Shown piece by piece: positions 36,530 through 48,018 of a stretch of DNA of 64,000 nt. Positions within the stretch are counted from its first letter, which is position 1. Every line of letters begins with the position of its first letter. Source of the stretch: Neocallimastix lanati (nom. inval.) (lineage: Eukaryota > Neocallimastigomycota > Neocallimastigomycetes > Neocallimastigales > Neocallimastigaceae). The translations under genes and the position numbers were made by a program. Location of the stretch: contig JACVTC010000010.1 in assembly GCA_016946835.1 (NCBI GenBank), positions 1,227,501 to 1,291,500 of the forward strand. Reading direction: 5' to 3'. A model generated the notes under the pieces. It made no database searches. It was not told the origin of the DNA and worked only from the letters and a program-made list of their open reading frames with translations.

Positions 36530-37290
36530 AGATACTTATTTTATTTTATTCAATCTGTATTTTATTTTTAATATTCTACTTTTAATATTCTACTATTTAT
36601 TTTATTTTATTTTATTTTATTTTATTTTATTTTATTTTATTTTATTTTATTTTATTTTATTTTATTTTATTTTATTTTATTTTATTTTATTTTATTTTAT
36701 TTTATTTTATTTTATTTTATTTTATTTTATTTTATTTTATTTTATTTTATTTTATTTTATTTTATTTTATTTTATTTTATTTTATTTTATTTTATTTTAT
36801 TTTATTCAATCTGTACTTTATTTTTAATAGTACATTAAAACTTTAATAGTTCTTTAATAATAAATTAGTACATATAATTAATACAAAAAGATCTTTAAAA
36901 TATAAAAAATTCTTTAAAAAAAATAAAAGAGTACTTTAAAAATAATATAATTATTTGAAAATAAAAATTATTTTAAAAAAAATACTTCTTAAAAATAAGA
37001 TAGTTTTTAAAAATAGTTATTTAAAACAATATTCTACTATTTATTTTATTTTATTCAATCTGTACTTTATTTTTAATATTCTACTTTTAATATTCTACTA
37101 TTTATTTTATTTTATTTTATTTTATTCAATCTGTACTTTATACTTATATTCTACTATTTATTTTATTTTATTAAATATGTACTTTATATTCATATTCTAC
37201 TATTTATTTTATTTTATTTTATATTATTTTATTTTATTCAATCTGTACTTTATATTCATATTCTACTATTTATTTTATTTTATTTTATAT
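36530..37290. repeat. Minisatellite, inverted relative of 26885-27420, with a (TTTTA)n core
   Basis: TATTCAATCTGTACTTTAT and ATATTCTACTATTTATTTTA units, which are the reverse complement of the left array, flank about 42 TTTTA pentamers at 36596-36805. A short non-repeat stretch (36840-37020) separates two blocks. Confidence 0.85.
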
Positions 37291-37446
37291 ATTTTTATTA
37301 TTATATTCTTTATTTATTTATCTATTTATTTATTAATTTATACATTTATTTATTTTAAAATTAATTGTATTATAATTTTTTATGGCGTTAACAAAAAATT
37401 TTACAAGCCATTAAAAATAAATGGCGTATTGAAAATTTGTATTTTA

Positions 37447-37503
37447 AAAATTGGCGAAATGAACCACATTCGTGTTTTTTTAGCATATAGTTAGTAGTAT
37501 AAA
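37447..37503 (-). repeat. Putative right terminal inverted repeat of the MULE
   Basis: TAAAAATTGGCGAAATGAAC...TAGCATATAGTTAGTAGTATAAAA aligns imperfectly with the reverse complement of 28105-28172. The adjacent 37380-37440 also repeats ATGGCG words. Confidence 0.4.
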
Positions 37504-37643
37504 ATGCATATCGTTTTTTTTTTTTTTTTTTTTTAATATATATATATATAAATATATAAAAATATATAAACAACTACATTTTTTTTTTTTTTATTGAACT
37601 TCCATAGGATTATTTCATCAAGGACAAGGAACAAGGATAATCT

Positions 37644-37704
37644 ATGGAAGGTCCTTCAAAACGACAATACTCTCTCACTACCTACGATTACGACTTCCAA
37701 TGTA
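37644..37704 (+). CDS. Possible first exon of a very small gene
   Basis: In a stretch of balanced composition (37590-37705) an ATG opens MEGPSKRQYSLTTYDYDFQ, followed directly by possible donors GTAGTT (37702) or GTTAAA (37705). A possible in-phase continuation after an acceptor near 38194 reads VWTALALKK and stops. That would make a peptide of about 30 residues. All three frames are partly open, no family is recognised, and the higher GC alone is the main support. Confidence 0.2.
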
Positions 37705-37822
37705 GTTAAATAATTTTTAATTTTTTATTTTTTTTTTGAGATTTTTTTTGAGATTTTTAAAAATTGTGGAGAAGAGATATAAAAAAAAAATTTTTTTTTT
37801 TTTTTTTTAATATAGAGTTAAT

Positions 37823-37867
<45 letters not shown>

Positions 37868-38060
37868 CATTTTCACCAATATTAAAAAAAAATTAATCTA
37901 AATTTTTTTATTTATTTTTTTTTAAAATATTTTATTTTTATTGGTAAAAAAAAAAAAAATAAAATAAAATAAATTTAAAGGACATAAAAAATATAAAAAA
38001 AAAAGAAGAAGAAAAAGTAGATAAAATAGAAATAGAAGAAGTAAAAAAAATAAAAAAAAA

Positions 38061-38140
38061 ATATCTATATCTATATCTATATCTATATCTATATCTATAT
38101 CTATATCTATATCTATATCTATATCTATATCTATATATCT
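38061..38140. repeat. (ATCTAT)n hexamer run
   Basis: About 13 ATCTAT hexamers. The reverse-complement hexamer (ATAGAT) occurs in the CEP78-like intron at 10437-10486. Confidence 0.9.
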
Positions 38141-38633
38141 ATATGGATTAATTATGTAATATAAAAAAAAAGAGAAAGAGAGAGATAGATAGATGTATGG
38201 ACAGCATTGGCTTTAAAGAAATGATACATAAAGCATAAAAGAAAAGGGATGGGAAAATAATTCTTAAAAGTAATTTAATATATATAAATTATATATATAA
38301 ATTATAATTATTACTATCGTTATTACCATTGCTATTATTATTATTATTATTATTATTTACTTCATTTTTAATATATATTTTATATATTATTATTTTTATA
38401 TTATAAAGTATTTTTAAGGAATAGTATATGTACTTTTCATTATAAATGATAATAATTCAAAAAAAAAAAAAAAAAAAAAAAGAAATTTTATTTATATTAT
38501 TTATATCAATAATATACTATATTATATATTGTATATGAAAGTTATTTTTTACCTCTACTTATTTTAACTCATGTTGAAATATATATATATACGTTAAGAG
38601 AATATAATTTACCACAAATGAATATACCATAAT

Positions 38634-38674
<41 letters not shown>

Positions 38675-38938
38675 CATTATTAATATTAATAATACTATTT
38701 ATTATTATTTATTGTTATTTATTATTTATTATTTTATTTTATTTTATTTATTTGTTGTTATTATTTATTTCTTTTCTTCTTTTTTTTTTTTTTTTTTTGT
38801 ATTATTAAATATTTCAAAGCTTTATAAAATATTTATATATATATATTTATATATTAAATACTTTTTTTTTTTTTAATTTTATCTTAAAGTATTTAAATTT
38901 AATAGTTACAAATATATAACAATTATAATTATTTTCAT

Positions 38939-39185
38939 TATTATTTACTTATATATTATAGTATTATTATTTTCATTATTATTTAATTATTTCATTATTA
39001 TTTAATTATATATTGTAGTGTTATTATTATTTTCATTATTATTTAATTATATATTGTAGTGTTATTATTATTTTCATTATTATTTAATTATATATTGTAG
39101 TGTTATTATTATTTTCATTATTATTTAATTATATATTGTAGTGTTATTATTATTTTCATTATTATTTAATTATATATTGTAGTGT
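38939..39185. repeat. 41-bp tandem repeat, about six units
   Basis: Units of TGTTATTATTATTTTCATTA followed by TTATTTAATTATATATTGTAG repeat with almost no change in the last five copies; the first copies are slightly diverged. Confidence 0.85.
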
Positions 39186-39328
39186 TATTATTATTAATAT
39201 TATTATTTACGATATACTTACATTATTTACAAATATATTATATTTAGAAAAAAATAATTAAAATTAATATAGTTTTTGTTTGTTTGTTTGTTTTCGTTTA
39301 ATATATATATATATAAAAAAGGTAATTG

Positions 39329-39372
<44 letters not shown>

Positions 39373-39382
39373 GGTTTTATTT

Positions 39383-39880
39383 TTAATGTTTAAGTATACG
39401 CATGGACTTATAATCTAAGGTAAAGGTACAGTTGTCTGCAGTATAAAACTTTAAACGATGAAGACTCATATATTTAGTCACGGCGTCATCGATATCCATC
39501 TTATTTTCAGAAATGTATACTGTAGGATATAACTTTGGATCCCCAAAAAAGAGAGGTTTATCCACATAAAATACTTCTACATTCTTAACGACGGTATTAT
39601 TATTTAAAATGGGAACACAAGCTTTTGGTCTAGAAACATCCATTACAAAATAATAATTGGGAAAGTTGGTATATAGGTTGCAGACCACTAAGTTCTTATC
39701 ATAACTATAGGTACATGCCGAAGGTTTTTCTTCTTTGACCCAGGGACTTTGGAATACGTGAAGATAGGCTTCCAAATTAAATTTAATTTGGTCTCTTGCA
39801 GCTTCAACATAAAAATATGGAATACTCCATGGAAGAGTACATAACGTACAAAGACAAATTAATATTTTAAAAAAGTCCAT
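39383..39880 (-). CDS. Small secreted-type protein, 165 residues, family unknown
   Basis: Single exon from ATG at 39880. The N-terminus MDFFKILICLCTLCTLPWSI is a typical hydrophobic signal peptide, with cleavage plausible after YFYVEA near residue 27. The rest has no membrane segment and carries a few cysteines (CTYSYDKNLVVC, ACVPIL, NC), fit for disulphides, and possible N-glycosylation sites (NNT, NCT). Codons such as GTC, CCC, CTT and GAC are commoner than in the flanking DNA, which supports it as real. No cellulosome dockerin or carbohydrate-binding pattern is visible. Poly-T follows the stop at 39320-39370. I do not recognise the family. Confidence 0.65.
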   Translation of the reverse strand: MDFFKILICLCTLCTLPWSIPYFYVEAARDQIKFNLEAYLHVFQSPWVKEEKPSACTYSYDKNLVVCNLYTNFPNYYFVMDVSRPKACVPILNNNTVVKNVEVFYVDKPLFFGDPKLYPTVYISENKMDIDDAVTKYMSLHRLKFYTADNCTFTLDYKSMRILKH

Positions 39881-41643
39881 ATCTTTTATTATTATTGGTA
39901 TTATTATTATTGGTATTTTAATTTTAATTTAAATTTTATTATTTTTATTATTAATAATATTTTTATTTTATTGCTTTATTTTTTCTTTCTTTCGGTCTTT
40001 TGTTCTTTCTTTTGTTCTTTTATTTTATTTTATTTTATTTTATTTTTGTCTCTTCTTATTTTATATTATTTTTTTTTTTATTTTTTTATTTTTTTACTTT
40101 CTTTTTTTTTTTTTTTTAATTTTATACTATTATTATTATTCATCTATTCATATAGAATAGATTTTAATTTAAATTTTATTATTTTTATTATTTTATTATA
40201 AACTTCTTATTTTAAAAATAAGGAAGTTCTATAGAAAAAAAAAAAAAAAAAAAAAAAAAAAGAAAAAAAAAATAAAAAATAAATTAAAACAAAATAAAAA
40301 CAAAATAATTAAAATCATTAAAAATTAATAAATAAGTAAATATTAATCTTAATAATTGAATAATAAATAATAATAGAAAGAGTATTTATTAATAAATAAT
40401 AAATAATTAATAAATAAATAATAAAATATAAAATAATTAATTAATAATGGAATAATAAATAATAAATAATAAATAAAAATAAATTTTAAATAATAAAGTA
40501 ATTGAATAATAAATAATAAATAATGGAATAATAAATAATAAATAAAAATAAATTTTAAATAATAAAGTAATTGAATAATAAATAATAAATAATAAATAAT
40601 TAAATAATTAAATAATAAATAATAAATAATAAATAATAAATAATAAATAGTAAATAATAAATAATAAATAATAAATAGTAAATAATAAATAATAAATAAT
40701 AAATAGTAAATAATAAATAATAAAAAATTAAATAGTAAATAATAAATAATAAATAATAAATAATAAATATTAAATAATAAATAATAAATAATAAATAATA
40801 ATAAATAATAAATAATAAATAATAAATAATTGAATAAAAAATTGTTGAATAATAAATAATTAAATAATAAATAATTGAATAATAAATAATAAATAATAAA
40901 ATAATATATAATAAATAATTAATAATAAATAATTAATAATAAATAATTAATAATAAATAATAAATAATAAATAATTAAATAATAAATAATAAATAATAAA
41001 TAATAAATAATAAATAATAAATAATAAGTAATTGAATAATAAATAATAAATAATGGAATAATAAATAATAAATAAAAATAAATTTTAAATAATAAAGTAA
41101 TTGAATAATAAATAATAAATAATAAATAATTAAATAATTAAATAATAAATAATAAATAATAAATAATAAATAATAAATAGTAAATAATAAATAATAAATA
41201 ATAAATAGTAAATAATAAATAATAAATAATAAATAGTAAATAATAAATAATAAAAAATTAAATAGTAAATAATAAATAATAAATAATAAATAATAAATAA
41301 TAAATAATAAATTATAAATAATAAATAATAAATAATAAATAATAAATAATAAATAATAAATAATAAATAGTAAATAGTAAATAATAAATAATAAATAATA
41401 AATAATACATAATAAATAATAAATAATACATAATAAATAATAAATAATAAATAATAAATAATAAATAATAAATAATAAATATTCTCAATATTATAGATCT
41501 ACTATTAGTATTATTAATATTTCCATATATAGAAATATAAAACCAATTTTTTTTTTTTTAAAAATAAAAATAAAAATAAAAATAAATTAAAATTAAACAA
41601 ATATATAAATTATGTATATATTATAGAAATAAATAATAGAATA
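39881..41643. other. Spacer dominated by heptamer arrays
   Basis: The first 450 bases are A/T homopolymer and TTTTA-rich DNA, probably including the promoter of the secreted-type gene that reads leftward from 39880. The remainder is the heptamer array listed separately. No gene is seen. Confidence 0.6.
40330..41480. repeat. (AATAAAT)n heptamer array with an internal 268-bp duplication
   Basis: Heptamers with ATTGAATAAT, AATGGAATAAT and AAATAGT variants. The segment 40501-40768 recurs at 41031-41298 with no difference that I can see, offset by 530 bp, including rare variants such as TAATGGAATAAT and TAAAAAATTAAATAG. Confidence 0.85.
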
Positions 41644-41648
41644 GAAAC
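41644..41648. repeat. Target-site duplication of the copia element (left)
   Basis: GAAAC directly before the left LTR, matched by GAAAC at 46868-46872 directly after the right LTR. Confidence 0.9.
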
Positions 41649-41980
41649 TGTTAGAAAAATAACAATTATAGTTAATACTATATATTTATTGATATATTCA
41701 ATTATATTAATTATTACAATATTTTATTTATATGAGTAAGAACTAAAATCTAATAATTATATTCTCGAATTATTATATAATATATGAGCATTAAAATAAT
41801 TGGTAAAGTAACACATGACCTTACTACTATTTCAATGAACAATAAAATATGTAAAATACAAAATATATAATATATTATTTATAATTATTTAATTTATAAT
41901 AATATTTATTTTATATATTTATATTTATAAATTAACAAAATATAATAAATGATAATTGCAAAAGTCCAAAATTCATAACA
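41649..41980 (-). repeat. 3' LTR of the copia element
   Basis: 332 bp, matching 46536-46867 at all but one position noticed. The purine-rich stretch read as CAGGGGGACCCT next to its inner edge (41981-41992) is in the place of the polypurine tract. Confidence 0.92.
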
Positions 41981-42049
41981 AGGGTCCCCCTGAACTTGCA
42001 ATTTCATTTATTATTGTTAACAATTAAAAATAAAATCATAAAATAAATT

Positions 42050-44482
42050 TTAAAATTCCATATCATCGTTTGATTTTTTAATTTCATTATTATTCCTTTT
42101 ATTAACATTAAATTCTTCAATTTCCATATCATTTTTATTTATTTTGTAATCTTTTCTTTTAATTTCAATAAATTCTGGTTTATTATTTATTTCTGTTATA
42201 TAACTAATTATTTTTCCACAAAATTCATAATGTTTTGATGGACTCAGATTCTTTGTAAAAATATCAGTTATATTATTCTCTGTTTTTATATATTCTAATT
42301 TTATATTATATTCCTCTAGATAATCAGCAATAAACATTACTTTTCTTGAATAAAATTTATTTTGATCATTTATAATTCTATTTTCAATTGTTCTCAGACT
42401 AGATTTGTTATCAATATAGAAATGTAAATTTATTATATTATCATGTAATATGTTTAATTCATTTATAAAGTTTATTGTCCAAATTACATTTTTAATTGCA
42501 ACTTGACACGCATTGATTTCGGCATGTGTTGTACTACATGATGTTAAAGCTTGTTTTTTAGAATACCATGAAATAGGATTATTTCCAATTGTCAAAATAT
42601 ATCCAGAGTTTGACTTAAAATCATTAATTAAAGTATTATAATCTGCATCAGTATAAAATTTAAAATCTCTTTCTTTGTTAAATGTTATTCCCCAATTTGT
42701 TGTACCTTTTAAATATCTTAAGATTTTTATAATTAATTTTGTATGGGATTTCTTTGGATTATTTGAAAACCTTGCTGCTAGATTTGTAGCAAATGTAATG
42801 TCTGGTCTAGTAAATCTATATAGATGTATTAAAGCACCTACAACTGATCTATACAAAGTTTTATTCTCTAATTCTTCGTTTTCTTCTAATTTGTTAATTC
42901 CAGGTGTTAATACTTCGAAAGTTCTTGATGATAATATATTAAGATATTTCTCTACCAAATTTTTAGTATAATTTCTTTGTGTAATTCCATAATTATTATA
43001 TTTGTCTTTTAAAATTTCTATTCCAAGAATATATTTTGCTGGTCCGATGTCTTTACATTTGTATTTATTCATCAAATTTTGTTTGGTTTCATATATAAAG
43101 TGTTTGTCTCCAATAATTAATATATCATCAACATATAATAATAATGCTCCTGAAATACTCCCATTCATTTCTTTAAAGTATAGACATTGATCATTATTAC
43201 TTTTAATTAATCCCATATTTATTAGTGTGTTGTTTATTTCTTTATTCCATTCATAAGCACTTTGTTTTAGTCCATACAAAGATTTTTTTAGTCTCCATAC
43301 CTTACCTTTTCCTTCCCCTTCGCCATACATAGGGATCTTTAAGTACACTTCTTCATTCAATTTAGCGTTTAAATATGCGCAATTAACATCTAATTGATAA
43401 ATATTCCAATTATTAATTGAAGCTATTTTTAAAAATAATCTCATTGTATCTGCCTTTAAAGTAGGTGAATAAGTAAGGTAATAATCTATGCCTTCGATTT
43501 GGACATATCCCTTTGCAACTAACCTTGCTTTATATTTCATTATTTTTCCTTCAGCATTTCTTTTTAAGTCAAATACCCATCTAAATTCAACTAAATTTTT
43601 ATTTAATGGTTTGTCTACTACTTCATAAACTTCTTTTTCTTTAAATGAACTTAATTCTTCCATAATAGCATTAACCCATTTTTTTGACTCATTAGACTGT
43701 AAAGCTTCCTTAAGAGTTTTTGGGATTTTGTGTTCATTGAAATTTTGTATATCAATATTATATAAGTTTTCAATTTTAAAAAGGTTAATATCTAATTCAT
43801 TCGATAAGTCATTATCTAAGTTATAATCATTTAACTCTTTTTGGATATCTAAAGTATTTAATTTATGCTTCTTATAATTAAAGATTGGTTTCTTACCACT
43901 AAAGTCATATTCTTTACTGTTAGTATCATTATTAAATTCCTCCATATTATTTACATCATTAATATTTTCATCTATAATCTTTAAATTATTTCTATTTGAA
44001 TCTTCATCATTATCATAATTTTGTTCTTTATTATTATTTTCAATTTCATTATCATCCCAAAATGGTATATTATCTTCGAATTCATTGTTATTATTAATAA
44101 TATCTTCCTCTTGAAAATAAGCATCTTTCCTAACAGTAACATATCCATCTTTTGTAATTATTTTATATCCAAAGTTATTTTTATCCATACCAATGAAGTA
44201 ACCTTCTGTAGTTCTACTATCTAATTTATTTAATAAAGTATCATTTAATTTTAAAAATTTTGTTTTGCATCCCCATATCTTAATTTTATTAATATCATAT
44301 TCTTTATTATTTATTAAATTATATGGTATTTCCTTAGTTGTAGTATGTACTTGTATATTACTTAAGAGTGTTGCATATACCATCGCATCTTCCCAGAAAT
44401 GAAGATTCAACTTACTTGAAAATAATAAACACCTAGTAATTTGCATTAACCATCTATTTACTCTTTCGACTCTGCCATTCAT
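42050..44482 (-). CDS. Copia pol: integrase C-terminal part, reverse transcriptase, RNase H
   Basis: An 810-residue frame on the minus strand. The start MNGRVERVNRWLMQITRCLL belongs to the integrase C-terminal part. Reverse transcriptase follows with FRWVFDLKRNAEGKIMKYKA, YQLDVNCAYLNAKLNEEVYL, LYGLKQSAYEWN and the catalytic LLYVDDILIIG. RNase H has the DADYNTL, SWYSKKQALTSCSTTHAE and DNKSS motifs near the end. The C-terminal 50 residues are an Asn/Lys/Glu-rich tail. Part of the element at 41649-46867. Confidence 0.88.
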   Translation of the reverse strand: MNGRVERVNRWLMQITRCLLFSSKLNLHFWEDAMVYATLLSNIQVHTTTKEIPYNLINNKEYDINKIKIWGCKTKFLKLNDTLLNKLDSRTTEGYFIGMDKNNFGYKIITKDGYVTVRKDAYFQEEDIINNNNEFEDNIPFWDDNEIENNNKEQNYDNDEDSNRNNLKIIDENINDVNNMEEFNNDTNSKEYDFSGKKPIFNYKKHKLNTLDIQKELNDYNLDNDLSNELDINLFKIENLYNIDIQNFNEHKIPKTLKEALQSNESKKWVNAIMEELSSFKEKEVYEVVDKPLNKNLVEFRWVFDLKRNAEGKIMKYKARLVAKGYVQIEGIDYYLTYSPTLKADTMRLFLKIASINNWNIYQLDVNCAYLNAKLNEEVYLKIPMYGEGEGKGKVWRLKKSLYGLKQSAYEWNKEINNTLINMGLIKSNNDQCLYFKEMNGSISGALLLYVDDILIIGDKHFIYETKQNLMNKYKCKDIGPAKYILGIEILKDKYNNYGITQRNYTKNLVEKYLNILSSRTFEVLTPGINKLEENEELENKTLYRSVVGALIHLYRFTRPDITFATNLAARFSNNPKKSHTKLIIKILRYLKGTTNWGITFNKERDFKFYTDADYNTLINDFKSNSGYILTIGNNPISWYSKKQALTSCSTTHAEINACQVAIKNVIWTINFINELNILHDNIINLHFYIDNKSSLRTIENRIINDQNKFYSRKVMFIADYLEEYNIKLEYIKTENNITDIFTKNLSPSKHYEFCGKIISYITEINNKPEFIEIKRKDYKINKNDMEIEEFNVNKRNNNEIKKSNDDMEF

Positions 44483-44651
44483 CTGTGGAGTATATGGAAT
44501 AGAATAAAAGTGATTAATTCCTTCTATTTTATTAATAATTTCAATGTTTTTGTTTGTAAATTCTGTTCCATTATCTGAATGGACATTATAAATTTCTTCA
44601 TTATAATATTTCTTAATATTTATAATAAACTCTCTATATTTTTTCCATGTT

Positions 44652-46375
44652 TCACTCTTGTTTTTTTAAATAAAAAGTCCATAAATATCTAGAAAAGTCA
44701 TCAACAATTACAAGAATATATTTATTGCCATTTCTTGATTCAACATTTATTGGTCCCATTAAGTCCATATGAATTAATTGAAAAGGTTTTTTTGCTCTAT
44801 TACTGTTTTTGAAATTTGGATTTTTTATTGCTTTACCTTCAAGACAAGGAATACATATTCCTTTAATTGGTTTTATAATCTTTTCCAACGGTTTTTGTTT
44901 ATAACTCCCAGGATGTCCAAATCTATAATGAATAATTTTCTTTTCTAAATCACTATGAATATGATTAATTTCATTTTCATTATCATTTTCAACAATGTTT
45001 ACTAATTCTTTATTATAATTATTGTTTTCCAAATTTAAATTATTATTTGCAGTTTTAATAAAAAATAAATTCCCCTTTTCTCTTGATTCCATTATAAGAC
45101 TTTTAGTATCATTATTAAATATACTTAATGTATTATTATTTAACTCATTTTTACTGAAGTTAACATTCAGATCGTTATTAATTATATCATTAACTGACAT
45201 AACATTATAAGAAATACTTGGACAGACTATAACATCTTTGAAAATGATTTTCGTATTATATATATATCCAATATAATCACCAATTAATTCTGTAGTTATT
45301 TTTGTATTATCTGCTAAATTAATTTTATGAAAACCTTTTCTAATATTAGATAGTATATTTATGTTATTCACGATTGATTTTGTAGCTCCAGAATCAACTA
45401 TCCATAAAGTATTATTATTACTCAAATTTATATTTTCAATCTCAATTTCTCTTATTTCATTTTTATTTAAAAATAAACACAAATTATAATTTAAATACAC
45501 ATTTATATAATCATCATAGTTTTCAAAGATATCTTTATTAAGTTTATTATTAGATTTATTAGTTACATTTACATTTTTATTATCTAGTAAAAATACATTA
45601 TCTTTATTTTTATTTTCATAATATTCTTTTTGTTTTTCTTTAATAATTCTAATAATTAGCATACTACTATCTAATAATTTTCTTTTATTTTTATAAATAT
45701 CATTTCTAATATCATTTTTTATATCCATAGGTAAGGTATTAATTATAATTCTTGTCTGCTCGTATTCAGTGTATTTTACGCCGTATTCTTCTAATTTACT
45801 AATAATAATACCAATTTTACTTAAATGGTTTTCGATTTTATCTTTGTAATTAAATTTCATCTCTGTTAATTTCCTTTTATTTATTCTAATATTTTCTTCC
45901 ATTCTTTCGTTTATAATTTCGGTTATTTTATTCCATAATTTCCTTGGATTATTTTCGAAATTATAGTCTAATAGACTATATTTAGTTTCTTCATCCAAAG
46001 TGTTGAACATGAATTCAAATAAATCTTCTTCATTATTGTTTGGTAACTTTACTGATTCCTCTTCAAAATAATTTTGATAAGGAAGGTTAATAATACTTTT
46101 AATGTATTTTTTCCATTCTTTGAAATTGTTTTTTTCTAAACTCAAGATGATTTCTTTTTTATTGTAATTAATATTAAGTGGCTTTGGTTCATTTAATTGT
46201 TTACTATTTTTTAAGAAATTAAAAAATAAATTCATAAATTCTTCACCATTTGGAAAATTTGAATTACTATTATTTTGAATTGTTTGTGTTGTTGAGGATG
46301 AAGATGGTGAAGTTGGATACTGGTTTTCCTGTGTTGGTAGGTTTAAATTCTCACTTGTACTATTACTGTTATTCA

Positions 46376-46376
<1 letters not shown>
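44652..46376 (-). CDS. Copia gag, protease and integrase N-terminal part
   Basis: A 574-residue frame on the minus strand. Gag begins MNNSNSTSENLNLPTQENQ and has the copia-type helical core (NNPRKLWNKITEIINERMEE, TLPMDIKNDIR). The protease carries LWIVDSGATKSIVNN. The pre-integrase zinc region carries HYRFGHPG...GICIPCLEGK (H-H-C-C), then HMDLMGPINVESRNGNKYIL and VDDFSRYLWTFYL of the integrase core. Family proteins are made from gag-pol read-through or one frame. Confidence 0.88.
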
Positions 46377-46407
<31 letters not shown>

Positions 46408-46412
46408 TTTTT

Positions 46413-46443
<31 letters not shown>

Positions 46444-46535
46444 TTAATAAATTTATTTAATTATTAATTTATATTTATTTATTAAGTTTTTCATATAGGA
46501 TTATGTTATTTTTCTTAGATTTCTGTCTGACACAC

Positions 46536-46867
46536 TGTTAGAAAAATAACAATTATAGTTAATACTATATATTTATTGATATATTCAATTATATTAATTA
46601 TTACAATATTTTATTTATATGAGTAAGAACTAAAATCTAATAATTATATTCTCAAATTATTATATAATATATGAGCATTAAAATAATTGGTAAAGTAACA
46701 CATGACCTTACTACTATTTCAATGAACAATAAAATATGTAAAATACAAAATATATAATATATTATTTATAATTATTTAATTTATAATAATATTTATTTTA
46801 TATATTTATATTTATAAATTAACAAAATATAATAAATGATAATTGCAAAAGTCCAAAATTCATAACA
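46536..46867 (-). repeat. 5' LTR of the copia element
   Basis: 332 bp with the same TGTTA...TAACA ends as the left copy. Read on the minus strand it carries the element's promoter and leads into gag at 46376. Confidence 0.92.
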
Positions 46868-46872
46868 GAAAC
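46868..46872. repeat. Target-site duplication of the copia element (right)
   Basis: GAAAC, identical to 41644-41648. Confidence 0.9.
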
Positions 46873-47976
46873 TATTGAAATTATTGAAATAAGTATTATT
46901 ATATAGAAATAGTATATAATATAGAAATAGTATAGAAATAGTATATAATATAGAAGTAGTATATAATATAGAAATAGTATATAATATAGAAATAGTATAT
47001 AATATAGAAATAGTATATAATATAGAAATAGTATATAATATAGAAATAGTATATAATATAGAAATAGTATATAATATAGAAATTATTTGAAATATTGAAA
47101 TATAAAGATATTCATGGATTTTACATAAATTAAAAGAAATATTGTCTATAGAATATGAATATACTAGAATGAAAATATGTAGAAAATATTTTATAGGAGA
47201 AAATATTGTATAAATTATAATAGAGAGATAAATTATTGAAAAATAAAATATATATTAAGAGAAATAATTAAATATTTTGAGTATTTATATATATAAATTT
47301 TTAATTAATCAATCTGATATATATATATAATATTTTATTTTATATATATGAAATATTAAGAAATACATAAGAAATATTAAGAAATACTAAGAAATATATA
47401 TAAAATCATTAAAAAAGAAATACATATGAAATAATAAAAATATTAAGAAATACAAGGAATATACAAGGAATATAAGAAATATTAAGAAGTATATATAATT
47501 ATTATTAAAAAAATATAAAATAAAAAGTATGACAAGAAATATAATTAAATACAACTGAATATAAAATGTATAAACTAAAATATAATGAAATAATATTTTA
47601 TTTTATATGTCTCTCTCTCTGTATATTTATTTTGTTTTATTTTATGTTGGAAAGTTTTAATAGATTATTAAAATAAAATAATTATAAATTTATATTTTAA
47701 TTATTTTATTAATATATATAATAAAGATAATAAAATGTTAATAATAAATAATATAAATAAATAAAAAAAAATCCTTTTTTATTTTAATTTTTTTTATTTA
47801 TTCATTTTTTTATAAATAAATAAATAAATAAATATAAATAAATAAATAAATAAATAATATATAAATAAAAATAAATAAATAAATAAATATATAAATAAAT
47901 AAATAAATGAATAATATATAAATAAATTTTAATTTTTAATAATAATTAAAGTTTACTTATATTAATTTATTTATAA

Positions 47977-48018
<42 letters not shown>

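Larger units (their letters stand above)
28100..37503 (-). mobile_element. Mutator-like (MULE) DNA transposon, dead, split by nested insertions
   Basis: Inner parts of a MULE transposase lie far apart on the same strand. The FLYWCH-type zinc-finger N-terminus is at 35615-36072 and the DDE-domain C-terminal part is at 28606-29303, with retroelement remnants between them. Imperfect inverted ends sharing AAAATTGGCG-AATG and TATAG-TT-TATAAAA are seen at 28105-28172 and 37447-37503. No 9-bp target duplication could be recognised, so the outer limits are approximate. Confidence 0.6.
37710..39382. other. Spacer with homopolymers and satellites
   Basis: Long poly-T runs (about 37828-37867, 38636-38674, 39335-39370), an (ATCTAT)n run and a 41-bp satellite. 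A mixed patch at 38190-38260 may hold the second exon of the tentative tiny gene. Confidence 0.6.
41649..46867 (-). mobile_element. Ty1/copia LTR retrotransposon, nearly whole and very young
   Basis: Full span with two 332-bp LTRs, TGTTA...TAACA ends and a 5-bp GAAAC target duplication. Order on the minus strand is gag, protease, integrase, reverse transcriptase, RNase H, the copia order. The LTRs differ at one base that I can find (about 0.3%), so the insertion is recent. The coding region looks nearly whole, with about one break. The integrase core with its HSDNGTEF box lies in the zone between the two long frames. No CCHC zinc knuckle was seen in gag. Confidence 0.92.

Noticed and set aside
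36955-37494. 179-residue plus-strand frame
   Set aside because: It runs through the inverted minisatellite and into the MULE end. No coding character outside repeats.
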